A stretch of 64,000 bases of DNA from Leishmania mexicana MHOM/GT/2001/U1103 (GCF_000234665.1 NC_018320.1:496001-560000), one strand, 5' to 3'; counted from the stretch's first letter, positions 52,393-62,593 are shown. Numbers and translations are program-made. The notes: a model not told the origin generated them from the sequence alone.

Positions 52393-52631
52393 GTCGAAGT
52401 GGTTGCAGAAGCCCCGCCGCCGCTGTCACCAAGGAAACGACAACGAAGACGGAGAGAGGAGGGAGACGTACGGGGAGATGCGCAGCGGCTGCTAAAGTTG
52501 GATGCGCACTGCTCAAACTCGTATCACGTGCCGCCTTTTCCGGCGTGTGCAACGACGATGTGTGCGCCCCCGCAGGTGAGAAGGGCAGTCAGATGCCGAA
52601 AGAAGCGAGTACGCGAAGAGAGAAGGGGGTT

Positions 52632-52652
52632 TGTGTGTGTGTGTGTGTGTGT
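52632..52652. repeat. GT microsatellite
   Basis: An uninterrupted GT run of about ten units on the plus strand, upstream of the amidase gene. Confidence 0.9.
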
Positions 52653-54183
52653 CGAGGGGGAGGGGCCGGCAAGGAGCCGGAGCACAACACACAGGGTGAT
52701 AAACGGCGAGAGCGCGAAAGGAAGTGCGCCAGCGGTGGTTTTGGGTGGCGCAGAGGAGAACAACGAAGAGGACTCGGATAGAGTAAAGAAAGTACGAGCA
52801 AGGAGGCACGATGGGGGCGACGAGAGGGCGTGGCTGATTCTTACACACCAGAAAAACGGGGCTGTGCTTGTCGGGGGGGGGGAGGGAATGGGAGGGCAGA
52901 CGGGTAATCGTGAGTGAGACGGGCGGCAAGACGCAGATGATCTCGTCCCTGAAAGGGAGGTCGCGGCGGTGGCGATGCGGCACACGCACACACGCACACA
53001 CACACACGCACACGAAAACAGGTTGACCACACCGCGCCGACAGGACACGCGCGGATGCACCCTTTCGTGCTGGGGTGGGGCTGGGCGATGACGAGACGGG
53101 GTGTGCGCCGCCGGCTTCCTCCCTCCCTCCTCCCGGTTGCTGCAGCCGGAGGGTGCGATAGAGAGAGGTCGAGGAAGAAAGGCGCGGGTAGATGAGGACC
53201 GGGACTGGCCGTCACTTTAGATGTGCGTGTGGGCGTCGGCGGAGGGGAGGGGGCCAGAGAGAGGAGGGGAAAGGGAAGAAAGAAATATATATCGTGGCGT
53301 AACAGATGACCCGAGGCTGCGTCACACCCTCTGGCAGATGACGGGTAGTTGCTGACGTGTGTGTGTGTGTGTGTGAGCGGGTGGTGGTGGTGGAAGGCGA
53401 AGACGAGATGTCTGCAAAGGAGAAGAGCGGTGGAAGGCGACGCTGTAGCTCGACGGTGGGAGGAGGGGGTAGGAGGCAAAAAAAAAGGGCCATAATGGCC
53501 GCTGTGTCGTATGAGGCGGCGGGCGCCTGACGTAGCCCAGGAGAGCGTTGGCTTTCCCTTCGTTTTTTTTTTTCGGACGCCGCTGCCGAGTCGCGGACAG
53601 ACCTGCACCAGTGGTGCACGGCCACTCCACACGGCGCACCAGTAGAGTTTTGCATGTGCTGCTTCTTGTCGTTCTTTTTTTTTTCGCAGCCGGCACCCTC
53701 CTGAGTGTTCGACAGGGGGGGGGGGCACTCTGTAGGCGCTCGCACACAAGCAGGCACGCATCGACATGTGCGTTGGGGCACCGCGCAGCAAGAGACGGCG
53801 GAGTGGCGAGAAGCGATATCACAGACAAAAAGCGGCGCAGATGCGTTGCCAGCACCACATCGCCATCTCCGTGTGCACCACAACACTAGGAGAGGCTCCC
53901 CTCTTCCTCCTCCTCCTCCTAAAAAAAAATGAAGCGACACCCACACGAGAGGAGCGCGAGTTCCGAGCAAACCGACGAAAGCCACGAAGAATAAAGACGT
54001 TAATTAGGCAGCGTGTCCCCCCGCCCCCTCTCCCCTCCCCACCACCCCCACCCCCACCAGCACGCCTCCGACGGAGACCCACGAGCTCATCGACGACGCA
54101 CAGCAAGGGCACTCAGGCACACGGACAAAGATGGGGATGGGGTGGGGGGTGGGGAAGGATTAGCGAGAGGGAGATGGAGTACG

Positions 54184-54209
54184 TGTGTGTGCGTGTGTGT
54201 GTGTGTGTG
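54184..54209. repeat. GT microsatellite
   Basis: A GT run with one GCGT interruption, in the 3'-flanking region of the LSm gene. Confidence 0.85.
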
Positions 54210-54594
54210 ACGCATGCGCGCGTATGTGTCAGTGGGCTGCCACGCACAACGACGGTCACCCAAGACGAAGCGAAGTTAACGGGGTGGGGGGGAGGGGGGA
54301 AACGACAGAGAGGACACCCTGACACGACAATCACCATAACATTGGCGAAGCAGTGGCAGAGGACGAGCGAGAGAAAAGGGAAGAGGCAGAGAGAGGCGCG
54401 CACACACACAATGGGAGAGAGCGAGGTGGCGAGGGGAGGCGCCTGTAGAAAACTCATGTGACAAGGAAGAATCCGTCGACATACGGAGAGTCAACTCCTG
54501 TGTTCCCGACTATTCATCCATCCATCGCCTTTCTCCCCCTTCACCCTTCTCCCGGTTCCGCCCTGCTTGATCCATGTACCACTTGCCACGCTCC

Positions 54595-54921
54595 TCAAAC
54601 CATCAACGCCGGCGTCTCCCTCTCGGCCTCCCCGCTGGTGAGCACGATCGGCCCCAGACCCGGCTGACGGCGATGCAGCCCCTTCACGTGCTTGAAGGGG
54701 ATGGCGAGGAGATTCAGCCCGCGCATGGTGACTTCGCCGTCTTTGAAGACGCGCTGCTCGACAGCAGCCTGCAGCAGCAGGTCACCACTACCCTCGTAGG
54801 CGATGAGGGTACCGACGATAACGCGGCCGTCCGTCAGTTCAACGCGTAGCTCGCGACCGAGGAACGGGTGTCCCTCTGCGGCCCCAGCGTCGGAGGCGTG
54901 TCCGTTGCCGTTGGCTGCCAT
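54595..54921 (-). CDS. LSm-domain protein, NAA38/LSMD1-like
   Basis: A 108-residue protein almost entirely made of one Sm fold. The Sm1 motif is FLGRELRVELTDGRVIVGTL (about 20-39) with the conserved DGR turn, and Sm2 is VTMRGLNLLAIP (about 64-75). A short Ala/Gly-rich N-terminus and a polar C-tail flank it. The TDGR(V/T)(I/L)VG core resembles NAA38/LSMD1, the small accessory subunit of the NatC N-terminal acetyltransferase, more than canonical LSm2-8 or Sm proteins, whose Sm2 usually reads IRG-x-N/S. If so it would help acetylate N-termini on ribosomes. An RNA-binding LSm role in splicing or decay remains possible. The ATG at 54919-54921 is the only sensible start. Confidence 0.85.
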   Translation of the reverse strand: MAANGNGHASDAGAAEGHPFLGRELRVELTDGRVIVGTLIAYEGSGDLLLQAAVEQRVFKDGEVTMRGLNLLAIPFKHVKGLHRRQPGLGPIVLTSGEAERETPALMV

Positions 54922-56285
54922 GACTGAAGCTCAGTGGGTATGCCTGACTGTATGGGAAGGCTGGAAATATGGGGATGGCAACCTAGGGTGTTTGCCGCGC
55001 AGAGGTGTCGGCGTGGGCATATGTGTTGGCGTGCACGATGTGGAGGAGAGGAACACGCACAGTCGAAGGGAAGAGGGGGAGGAGGAGTGGGGGGAGGGAG
55101 AGTGGCTCCACCTGATGTGCTAGAGAGCATGGGCGTGAGAGGAGGGGAGAGGCAGAGACGGTCGCTGTTTAGCGCATCGCGGCGATCCGTGTGTAACATA
55201 CCCGTCCATGCACTTGCGGTCGGGCCTTAACCAAAATGAGTAGTTGATGTTTCGCCGCCGAGTCCTTTACACTCCGTCCTGACGGCCGCTCGCACGTGCA
55301 AGGGCCAGCGGGCTGGGAGGAATACGTACATCAGAGTCAACGAGGCCTTCACACGGCCCCTCATTCCCATTAATGCTTTCGCTCGGTGGTTGCTTGACTG
55401 CTTCCCTCGACAGAGCGGCCGAGCTGCGCTGAGACCCAATCCTGCGCCCACGCGGGCACCCATGGCCCGGGTTTTCGCTGCGCCGCCGCCCCCCTCCCTC
55501 CCCCCACACACATTTCACTCCCAGCAGACACCGAGCCCGCCGCTGTCGCGACAAGAGAAAACTCTCTCAGAAGAAGCACACAGGACACCTTCCGATGCAC
55601 ACACAAGCAGGCGCCCATGAAGGGCGGGTCGAGAGAGAGGGAGGGGGAGGGGGCAGCAGAGCCCGCGATGGAGGGCACCTCTCCCCATCCGAAACCGTCC
55701 GTCCCCACTGTCCCCTCCGCTCGCGGAACGCACACATCCAGGGTATCTTCAACGCCATCGGACACAGGGAGAGAAAAAAGGCATACATGTATGTATATAT
55801 GTAGCAGGGGCTGACGTCGAGGCACAGCATCCATCCCTTCCTGAGGAGAGACAAACGGATCAATCCGGAAGGAATACTCCGCGCACAGCCAGCGAAGGAT
55901 GGGAGGGGTGAGGGAGACACGGTAAGGTGGGGGAGAGAGGACTGAAAGGCACGAAAAGATGGGTGATGGGTGGGTGGAGCACCGGCTGCTCGTAAACACG
56001 TACACGCTGTACACGAATGAGGGATTAGCTGCCCAATCAGCCCACGCAGTCGTGCACACAGGCGACCCTGTGCGGGCTCGCGATGTTTCGATACCGCGAA
56101 ATTCACCTCCCCCTCCTCCTCAAAGACGGTTCGCGGAAAAGGGGGGGGTGAGAGGGGAGGGACCGCACGTGCACAAATACAGCGGAGAGGCAGAGATAAT
56201 AGTGATGCCATCCCGTCGGAGGCGCTTCCGTCTGTGACCGAGTGCCGCATCCCTTTCCTCCTCTCATTATCCTCTGCTGCGCAGC
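54922..56285. other. intergenic region
   Basis: These 1364 bases separate the LSm and ARL6 genes. The two longest minus-strand frames (55370-56059 and 55567-56289) overlap each other and encode Ser/Pro/Cys-rich low-complexity sequence. A TATGTATATATG stretch lies near 55789-55802. No gene is supported. Confidence 0.55.
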
Positions 56286-56834
56286 TCACTTCTTCTTGGA
56301 CAGCTCCAGGCGACGCAGCATCACTGACCGCAGCCAGTCCATCCCTTCGTGAATGCCCTCGCCTCGTAGTGCGTTGGAGGCGAATATGTTCATGGGATGA
56401 TCACCCATGAGACTATTCAGCTGCAGGATCTGTGTCAGCTCCATCGGCGTCTTTGCCCCTGCGAGGTCCATCTTGTTGGCAAAGAACACAAACGGCACCT
56501 TGCCCATCTTGAGATCGGCGTGATTGAGCATCTGTTCCAGCTCGTCCTTCACCACGCACATGCGGAGAGCATCGCTACTGTCGATCACAAACACGACGCC
56601 GTCTATGTTGCTGTAGTAGCTCTCCCACAGTCCTCGGAACTTCTGCGCGCCGCTCATGTCGAACGCCGTAATATACACATTTCCCCTCTTGAAGCTGTCC
56701 ACGTTGTACCCCACGGTGGCCGCGATGTTCTCGGAGCGCTGGTTCTCCGGCTTCATAAAGTTGATGATGGTGGTTTTACCGCTGTTGTCCAGTCCGCAGA
56801 TGATGATGTTCAGCTTCGTCTTCGCTTGCCCCAT
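56286..56834 (-). CDS. ARL6: ARF-like GTPase ARL6 (BBS3)
   Basis: A 182-residue small GTPase, the membrane recruiter of the BBSome coat for cilium/flagellum traffic. The ATG at 56832-56834 gives MGQAKTKLN with Gly2 for N-myristoylation; an ATG-less extension upstream is rejected. The P-loop is GLDNSGKT (14-21), the switch I Thr is T40 (IAATVGYN), and the guanine motif is NKMD (120-123). FDMSG (58-62) with Met-Ser in place of the usual Val-Gly, plus VIDSSDALRM, LNHADL and GEGIHEGMDWL, match ARL6 specifically. The residue after DMSG is Ala63, with Gln64 next, so the usual catalytic Gln position is changed. The C-terminus is Lys-rich (ELSKKK). A splice acceptor lies 16 bases upstream of the ATG. 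Confidence 0.93.
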   Translation of the reverse strand: MGQAKTKLNIIICGLDNSGKTTIINFMKPENQRSENIAATVGYNVDSFKRGNVYITAFDMSGAQKFRGLWESYYSNIDGVVFVIDSSDALRMCVVKDELEQMLNHADLKMGKVPFVFFANKMDLAGAKTPMELTQILQLNSLMGDHPMNIFASNALRGEGIHEGMDWLRSVMLRRLELSKKK

Positions 56835-58015
56835 CTTTCGCCCGGACTCGCTGCGCCACACACGAAAGAGAGATATGCGTGCGTGACACGAATTCCCTCC
56901 CAGGGAGAGAAGCGCTTAGCTGGACGCTATGGCGAGTACGAGTGCCAGTGTTCGCGCGCACCGTGCCGGACGTATGATGGTGTCTACCGGCAGTGGACCT
57001 GCAGAGGTATGCACCGAGGATAACAAGCACCTGAGGACAGTGATGCGCATGGGAGGGAGGGAGGGAGGGAGGGAGAGAGAGGTGGTGGTGCGAGATGGAT
57101 AGATTGGCAGGACGCACCGCGACCAGAAGAAGGCGACACGCTCAAGGGACGCCACCTCTACACGGCGAGACAGAGAAGGAAAGACGCACATGTGGATGCA
57201 CCCCTGTGGCCCTGCGGCTTTACGCACGCTCAAGGAGCGGCGAGAAGCAGCAGGAGAGAGAGCACGGTGCTGCGCCGATCATGCATGCGCACCACTATCC
57301 ACAGCGGCATCCACGCGACACGACACGCGTACACTTGTAGACCTGTGCGGCGGCCAGCTGACTTTACTGAGAGTGAAGGTGGCGAGAGTTTTTTTTCCCT
57401 TTCGAGCGTGTCCATTTCCCAGCTGTACCGCATGAGTTGGACGCCACTCGACCCCCCCTTCCCTCCCCCACTCAGGTCTGCCAGAGGCCACTCATCGCCT
57501 GGTGCAGTGCGGCGCTAGACACACGCGTGTTACAGCGACGCGACGACTCCGTCAGCTCAGCAAGGCCTCTGCACCAAACACTACCCACCCACCCCCCGCC
57601 TTACAGCCGCTTACATTGCATTAGTTCTTACCCCTGGTGCACGCGTCCCGGGGTGGCTCTCAGGCTCCGCACCACCGGTAGGCCGTGTGAGGCCCGGGTA
57701 AGATGTGTCCGAGCAACGCTGACACTTTGCCTATCACGTGGATGACACAAGTGTGCCCACCGTCGCGGATGGCTCCCACGCAGCACCATCCAGGGCCTGA
57801 CACCGCCGACATCAGCAGCGAAACATCGCTCTGACTTCGCTACAGCGCAGGTGGCTTGGTCCCTGAAATTGCCTGCAGAAGTGGTGCTGTACTTGGCAGG
57901 GGATAGAGGGAGGGGGGAGGGGTGGTGGAGATGCGCTGGGCCCCGGGGAGGCTCCGCGCGCTGAGGCTTCTCTCCGGCCATCAGGCCTCAGCGAGGAAAG
58001 GAACGTTTTTAGTCG
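56835..58015. other. intergenic region upstream of ARL6
   Basis: These 1181 bases are the ARL6 5' flank and the region before the retroposon remnant. A GGGA tandem repeat lies at 57052-57080. From about 57620 the composition becomes more complex and less repeat-like, so degenerate retroposon sequence could extend here, but no motif is recognisable. Confidence 0.5.
56851..56880 (-). promoter_or_regulatory. putative trans-splice acceptor of ARL6
   Basis: The coding strand reads ATCTCTCTTTCGTG followed by TGTGGCGCAG, with the AG at 56851-56852, leaving a 16-base leader. This supports the MGQ start over any start further upstream. Confidence 0.5.
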
Positions 58016-59470
58016 TTTTTTTTTGGTTGCGTTCAGCATGCTACTCACCCACGTGCGGGTCAGCAAGTAGGCGCACGACAACACCTTCACCTACCGCTCC
58101 TCGTACCACAGATGTAGACTGGTCGTTCAGGGACGACCCGTCCTGCCGTTGATTCGGGCTGTGCGCTAGACAGACCTGGGTGAGCTGCACGCCTTGATCC
58201 AAGCGCTGCCGCGACCAGCGTCCTGCTCGAGGGCGGAGATGATGGGCGTCTGTCGTGTGGGTGGTAGGGGATGGGTCCAGATGCATGCCGCACGAGCCCA
58301 GGGAGGAAGTTGGCCAGCTTCAGCCCAGGGTCTTATGAGACCCTGTGCACGGCCTGCATGCCATGCCTCCCTCTCTGTCGCTTCAAGCCGCGGCATTGTA
58401 GCATGTGGTGTGGAGACTCTTCACATTGAGGTCTGGAGGACTCGATGGTGTAACTCGGGGTACTCTCGCCATATTTCTGGCATCTGCCCCACATCAGTCC
58501 ACCCGCGCGGTGGGGCTCATTGACATGGATCGCTCCGCGCCTCCCTCGTCTATCCCTCGTGCTCTGCTGACCTCACTGGATGCTGTTTCGATGTGGCACC
58601 CCATGCCCGCTATGCATGACGGCGCGTGCGCGCAGTGCTCACATGTCTGCGTCCTGGGGTTTGCTTCAGGGCGGCGTTGCCGACTGAGGGATTCGCTGCT
58701 TTCAGCTGCCATTTCCGCCGATGCCATGATGGGGTTGTACCTCGATGGCGTGCCCGCATGCGCTGCGACACGTGAAACGCTGCCCTAAGCCTGTGGCGGT
58801 ATGGAGCACTGCGCCTTCTCCTGGACACGCACGCCTGTTCACAGGTGCGGGTTGTGTCAGGTCGAAGGGACCCGTGCCGAGCGCCATGAGGAAGAGCAAG
58901 TCCGTTGCAACGCTCTTCTCTTTCTTTCTCCGTGCCTTGGATGACGGACATGTCCTCGCAGCAGGCAAAGTTCAAGCGCCCCCCCTGCGCCACAGTCAGC
59001 GAGTCCACTAAAGTGATGAGGAGGGGGGAGGGGGAGGCCTCGGGGACTGATCCTTGTCGGATGCGACATGCACACATTGCCATCGTCAGCCTGTTCTCGC
59101 GGAAGTAGGCCAAGGCGCGACGACAGGGTGACAAGTCCACGACCCGGCGAGCGGGGTACGAGGCTACATTAAACGCCTTCAGCGCCGTGATGATAACGCC
59201 GTGATCGACCGACTCGACCGTGCGAACCCTACAGTCCGCAAGCATTGCGCCTGCCATGGCACCCCTAGCTGGTGCTTGTCTTCCAGATAGTCGCGCAGTG
59301 GTCACGAGGCAATTCGCTCGAGTAGCTTGCGCAGATGGCTGGTCAGTGTCACAGTGACGGTAGGGTTCGGGATCATGATCAGGCTTGCGCGGCCTCAGGA
59401 GGGGCCCGCAGTGGACGTCACGGAGAGCCACCTCGAGCTCACCCATCGTGAACGGTTTGAGGGGCGTCGT
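58016..59470 (-). mobile_element. degenerate ingi/L1Tc-related retroposon (DIRE-like)
   Basis: A broken non-LTR reverse-transcriptase remnant. On the minus strand PFTMGELEVALRDVHCG (ending near 59408) matches the first RT motif. Further on, in shifting frames, come a stretch like LTSHLRKLLERIAS with an in-frame stop (near 59290-59340), SVDHGVIITALKAF (near 59165-59210), RQGSVP in place of PQGSVLGP (near 59045-59065) and FACCEDMSVIQG in place of the catalytic FADD box (near 58930-58970). A nine-A run on the minus strand (58016-58024) could be the 3' tail. No endonuclease domain precedes it, so it is truncated at the 5' end and inactive. It sits in the 3' flank of the OTU gene. The match rests on recalled motif patterns; boundaries are approximate. 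Confidence 0.7.
58326..58345. other. small perfect hairpin within the retroposon remnant
   Basis: The arms CAGGGTCT and AGACCCTG surround a four-base loop. If the region is transcribed as 3' UTR, this could be an RNA stem. Function unknown. Confidence 0.5.
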
Positions 59471-59624
59471 GCTGCATCTCTATGGAAGCGAGAAAAGGAA
59501 TACCGTGAGAAAAGTGAACCGCTATCGCTGCCACACGCAGTTGTCATGGCTGCTGCGCTTCCGCCGTGGAGGTAGGCTCCAGGGACGGGGAGAAGGCACG
59601 CACTTCAACCTGTGCGCGCACGCT

Positions 59625-62408
59625 TCAGCGCGCGCCGACACTCCCACTCGGCTGTAGCGGCGGTGTAGAAGGCGTTGTCGTCGCCTCAGCCGTGGGCTCG
59701 GTGCCGGCAGCCGGCACCTCCTTCTGCACCACACTGAGCGAGTTGTAGTGCACTGGATAAAGGTACGACAGGAAGATGTCGATCGGCTCTGTTCGCGGTT
59801 CAAAAGAAAAGCAGCAGACCCCCTGGCTAGCGCTGCTGCCGGCATCCGAGCCACTCGGCAGACTGCCGTCATCATCGGTGCCGAGTCGGAGAGAAGTTGT
59901 GGCAGCACGCGGGACAAGGCTGCCGAGGAGCTGAGAGTTGGCACGACTTCCGCCAACACTGGCGGAAAGTGCGTGGGAACTGCTTCGCGCGTTGTCGACG
60001 TTAAAGTGGTCAGCGTGGCCGGTGGGCGAGTTCTCTCTCTGCATGGAAGAGAAGCTCTGCTGGAACGACGGATTCATTCGGCGGCGCTGCGTGTTCGACG
60101 CAAGCAGCATGATCTCGCCAGCCTCGTCCCCGTGCCGCATCGTCTGTGAATGGGCCTGGAGGGAGGTCATGGTGTCGACCCGCCGCGTGCCACCGGAGAC
60201 AGGCGCCTCCTCTGTTGTGCTGCCAGACACCATCAGGTCGTGGTGTTGCGCCTGCAGGCGAGGCAAGGATGAGCTTGAGAACTCAAGCGATGCCGCGCCA
60301 GTGAACGGCGGATGCGTAGCATCTTCACCGCGCCTGCGAGGAAAGCAGACGGCACCATCACTCGTGTTGTACGCGTTGGCCGATTCCTTTCGTTGGGTAA
60401 ATATGTTGACGGCCTGCGTGGCCGTATCGAGCGACTGTACCTCAGCACCAACAGCGCGGAACTTCGCCACCTGATTCGCAGCGTCGTTACCCGAGGCGTC
60501 CTCGTTGCCGCTGGAGAGGCGAGGAACCGGCACTGCTGCCGGTTTCAGTAGTTGGCTAGGCTCCCTCATCGTTGACTGAGGCTGCAGGAGCGGCATTGTC
60601 GCCGCCCCGGGACTGGAGCCACCACCACCACCGCCAGTGTAGCTGCCCGTCGCTGAGAGCGGCAGACTGCAGCGGATCTCGCACTGCTGCAGTCGGCGGT
60701 GCAGGGCGATCTGAATCGCGTTTGCGTCCATCTCGCCCTCGTCATCGCTGCCGATGCCTTGGGAGCCGGCGTATAACGACGTCTGCCGCGAACCTCCAAA
60801 AGTGTTGCTGCCGCTGCTGTCACCCTGCTGCTGTTGCGGCCCGTATGCGCGGAGAAGGCGACGCTCGGCCCGGCGGCGCTCCCGCAGCTTCCACACATCG
60901 ACGAGAAACGACGGTGCCGAGACGGCATGGTCGGCGGAGGGGCGATAGGTAATGTAGCAGTTGCGCTCTTCGGAGGACAAGACATGGATATTCACGTAGA
61001 GGCAGTCGCTCGCTGCCCGCAGCGACAGCTCGTCTCCCCAAGATCCTGACTTGGCCAAGTTGTTGTAGTAGACGTCTGCGTGCGCAGGTGACTCGAAGTA
61101 GTAGTCGAAGCTTCTCGCTCGTGCCGCCCGCATGTAGGAGACGATCTGGCTGCGGATGATGTCATGGTAGTCCTCATTGCCCAACAGTTGGTGCGAAATG
61201 GCCCGGAACTGGCAGTTGCCATCGTTGCGGACGCGGTAGACAACGAGGCGCAGCTCGTTAAGGCGTTGGTACAGCCGCTGCACTCCAACCCGGATGATCT
61301 GCTCACGCGCCTGCCGTTGGCCAGCCGCTACGGACGGCATCGTCTTGCCTTCCACCTTCGTCGGCTTCTTGGAGGTGGAAGGGGTGAAGAAGGATAGCTT
61401 CTTGTCTTTCTTAGCCGCCAGCCGCGGCGACTGAGAGGCGTCGGTGGTGTTCCCTGGGCAACCGCCCGACCACGACACGTCCCTTGATGTCGCAGAGATG
61501 GACGCATGTGATGCTTCTTTGGTAGGGGACACCGCGGTCGACGCCGCTGCTGCACCGGGACTACCGTAAAGCCGCTGCATATCCTCCGCCACACGCTTGC
61601 GCGATGACGGCTCGGCGACGTGCGGAACGATGGGCACGACGGGTGTCGCGGAGATGCGTAAGGGAGGCGGGTCCGCAGCCTCACTCCCTGGGTACGTCGT
61701 CACCCGGCGGTGAATCCACGATATATCATTCGGCAACCCTGAGAAGAAACTCGAGTCCGTCCGTACGGCAAGATCCGTGGACTCGGCAGGACTGAACGTT
61801 CTGAAACTGCCGCTACATATTCTCTCAGGACTGCGGTCTCCACCGGCCGGCATGGGAAAGCCGCTCTTCCGACGCATCGCTGCTTTGCCTGACTTCTCGC
61901 TTGATGAGAGTGCCGATCCCGCCGGTGCCTCGGCTTTCGCACGCTGACACAGTGAGCTGTAGCGGAGAGGCGACAAGAGGGTCTGGGTAAGGGTGAGGGG
62001 GTCGTGCTCGACGCGGAGACAGGTACCGCCGGCAGTGACGCTATTCACGGTGGCGTGGCTAGCTTTGCTAAAGCTCAGGCCACCAGCCTCCACGTCATCT
62101 TCGAGCTCCGCGAAGATGGTGATCGTCAGCCGTGGTGGCGGCGTCGTTGACGAGTTCACTGTCACCGTGCTTTCCATGCTAGTGAGAAGGTCGGTGGCGA
62201 GCGGCATCGCGACGCTGGCGGCTTTGCCGGTGGTGCCCCTTGGGCTTGCGTGAGTGCTTCCCGTGTAGGGCGGTGAGCGTCCCTCTTGCATGCCGCGTGG
62301 CGACTGGTGCCCGCTCTTGCTGTCCTTTGAGGTGGAGCTACCGCCGCCCAGCACGCGCAGAGGGCGCACCGTCACTGGCACCGGCATGTCCACGAGCGAG
62401 TTGAGCAT
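59625..62408 (-). CDS. OTU-family cysteine protease with split catalytic domain
   Basis: Predicted deubiquitinating enzyme. Numbering from the ATG at 62406-62408 (MLNSLVDMPVPVTVRP), 927 residues. The N-terminal half is mostly disordered. The OTU core starts near 380: RNDGNCQFRAISHQLLGNED holds Asp396 and the catalytic Cys399, and WGDELSLRAASDCLYVNIHV follows at about 457-476. The catalytic His motif, YLYPVHYNSL with His887, comes only near the C-terminus, after about 375 residues of Gln/Ser/Gly-rich sequence. Normally Cys and His are about 100-130 residues apart. Two ATGs further upstream (62486, 62468) would add residues from AT-rich leader sequence with poor composition and are less likely. 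The upstream side is close to an assembly gap. Specificity for ubiquitin linkages cannot be read from the sequence. Confidence 0.85.
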   Translation of the reverse strand: MLNSLVDMPVPVTVRPLRVLGGGSSTSKDSKSGHQSPRGMQEGRSPPYTGSTHASPRGTTGKAASVAMPLATDLLTSMESTVTVNSSTTPPPRLTITIFAELEDDVEAGGLSFSKASHATVNSVTAGGTCLRVEHDPLTLTQTLLSPLRYSSLCQRAKAEAPAGSALSSSEKSGKAAMRRKSGFPMPAGGDRSPERICSGSFRTFSPAESTDLAVRTDSSFFSGLPNDISWIHRRVTTYPGSEAADPPPLRISATPVVPIVPHVAEPSSRKRVAEDMQRLYGSPGAAAASTAVSPTKEASHASISATSRDVSWSGGCPGNTTDASQSPRLAAKKDKKLSFFTPSTSKKPTKVEGKTMPSVAAGQRQAREQIIRVGVQRLYQRLNELRLVVYRVRNDGNCQFRAISHQLLGNEDYHDIIRSQIVSYMRAARARSFDYYFESPAHADVYYNNLAKSGSWGDELSLRAASDCLYVNIHVLSSEERNCYITYRPSADHAVSAPSFLVDVWKLRERRRAERRLLRAYGPQQQQGDSSGSNTFGGSRQTSLYAGSQGIGSDDEGEMDANAIQIALHRRLQQCEIRCSLPLSATGSYTGGGGGGSSPGAATMPLLQPQSTMREPSQLLKPAAVPVPRLSSGNEDASGNDAANQVAKFRAVGAEVQSLDTATQAVNIFTQRKESANAYNTSDGAVCFPRRRGEDATHPPFTGAASLEFSSSSLPRLQAQHHDLMVSGSTTEEAPVSGGTRRVDTMTSLQAHSQTMRHGDEAGEIMLLASNTQRRRMNPSFQQSFSSMQRENSPTGHADHFNVDNARSSSHALSASVGGSRANSQLLGSLVPRAATTSLRLGTDDDGSLPSGSDAGSSASQGVCCFSFEPRTEPIDIFLSYLYPVHYNSLSVVQKEVPAAGTEPTAEATTTPSTPPLQPSGSVGAR

Positions 62409-62593
62409 GACGCCGCTTGGCAGTATCAGCTCACGGCGACTTCTGATATATATTATATATATGTTCATATATGTATATAGAAACATATGTAGATAGGCTG
62501 TAAGCGACGTTGCCTCTCGCGTGCCAGTCAAGCAAGTACACACACACACACGTGGACGGTAAACAGACGTGCAGCTGACGAGGAAGGGAGGGG
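62409..62593. other. OTU 5' flank with AT-rich block
   Basis: This contains an unusually AT-rich stretch of TATATA and CATATATG units (about 62446-62495), a CA run (62538-62550) and then the assembly gap. The OTU gene splice acceptor should lie here. Confidence 0.6.

Larger units (their letters stand above)
52358..54594. other. intergenic region with GT repeats
   Basis: These 2237 bases hold the amidase 5' flank and the 3' UTR of the LSm gene. Two GT microsatellites and several poly-T or poly-A runs (53562-53573, 53674-53684, 53921-53930) are present. No gene is supported; long frames (for example 52841-53791) are Pro/Thr/His repeats. Confidence 0.55.

Noticed and set aside
52841..53791. 316-codon minus-strand frame between the amidase and LSm genes
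   Set aside because: It has His/Thr/Pro repeat composition from CA and CT tracts and overlaps a similar 257-codon frame; no conserved feature.
58610..59446. 278-codon minus-strand frame as an intact gene
   Set aside because: RT motifs continue in other frames, there are stops in the motif frames and the catalytic box is lost, so it is a retroposon remnant.
62409..62549. Longer OTU protein start in the AT/CA-rich leader
   Set aside because: The added residues are Tyr/Ile/Cys/Thr-rich products of microsatellite and TATATA sequence; the two ATGs inside cannot be formally excluded.
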